Positions 6,251-6,374 of a DNA stretch of 6,374 nucleotides are shown here, one piece after another (position 1 is the first letter of the stretch; each line of letters begins with the position of its first letter). The notes under the pieces were generated by a model. It ran no database searches. It was not told the DNA's origin and was given only the letters and a program-made list of their open reading frames with translations. The translations under genes and the position numbers were made by a program. The stretch covers positions 1 through 6,374 of the forward strand of contig JAGBYS010000137.1 of assembly GCA_017628675.1 (NCBI GenBank), written 5' to 3'. Origin of the DNA: Tidjanibacter sp. (GTDB lineage: Bacteria; Bacteroidota; Bacteroidia; Bacteroidales; Rikenellaceae).

Positions 6251-6374
6251 CGAGCGTGCTTTGCGGGTGATTTTTGTGCCAAATTCCAGATAGCGAGTTC
6301 CTCATTTACCCCCAGTAAACTGCGGACTCGCTCCAGAAATTTGGCACAAAAATCCCCTCACAAAACCCACTCGC
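6250..6374. repeat. Long imperfect inverted repeat after parE (REP/MITE-like)
   Basis: The left arm (6250-6298) and right arm (6326-6374) are each 49 nt and align as reverse complements with scattered mismatches and two 1-nt gaps. Their core is a perfect 17-nt match (6269-6285 with 6338-6354). The 27-nt loop holds a further small hairpin, TTTAC-CCCCA-GTAAA (6305-6319). The left arm begins at the last base of the parE stop. The right arm reaches the window edge, so the element may continue. It contains no protein-coding sequence I can support. It may be a mobile or repetitive extragenic palindrome and may also act as a 3' end structure for parE mRNA. Confidence 0.75.

Overview
This window looks like ordinary chromosomal DNA from a GC-rich member of the Bacteroidota, probably Bacteroidales. 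An Alistipes/Rikenellaceae-type genome would fit, but that narrower placement is a guess from GC richness and protein flavour. The support is a Bacteroidota-type promoter (TAnnTTTG at -7) in front of fabD, start codons without clear Shine-Dalgarno sequences, a topoisomerase IV B subunit of the Bacteroidota 'SASGSI' type, and an envelope-targeted M3 peptidase.

Layout: four intact protein-coding genes in two divergent arms. On the minus strand, fabD (malonyl-CoA:ACP transacylase, 3239 to 2385) is followed after only 24 nt by dcp (M3 peptidyl-dipeptidase, 2360 to 48), and a strong bidirectional hairpin terminator lies at 13-46. On the plus strand, plsC (1-acyl-glycerol-3-phosphate acyltransferase, 3433-4164) and parE (topoisomerase IV subunit B, 4379-6250) are separated by 214 nt of repeats and palindromes. 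A long imperfect inverted repeat (6250-6374) begins in the parE stop codon and runs to the window edge. The divergent control region is 3240-3432.

How the genes relate: fabD and plsC both serve membrane lipid synthesis. FabD makes the malonyl-ACP for fatty-acid elongation, and PlsC puts the second acyl chain on lysophosphatidic acid. Dcp is predicted to trim dipeptides from peptides in the envelope. ParE is the ATPase/TOPRIM half of topoisomerase IV. No shared pathway joins all four; they are housekeeping genes.

I see no defence system, CRISPR array, prophage, transposase, tRNA or rRNA. The non-routine content is mostly between the genes: three clusters of 7-nt tandem repeats flanking the two lipid genes (one supplies the end and stop codon of plsC), a 9-nt tandem repeat, a perfect 22-bp palindrome before parE, and the long inverted repeat after parE. 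Two protein oddities also stand out: a Leu in place of Asp in the ParE EGDSA-type TOPRIM motif, and a 74-residue basic tail on Dcp. I found nothing I would call a new biological system.
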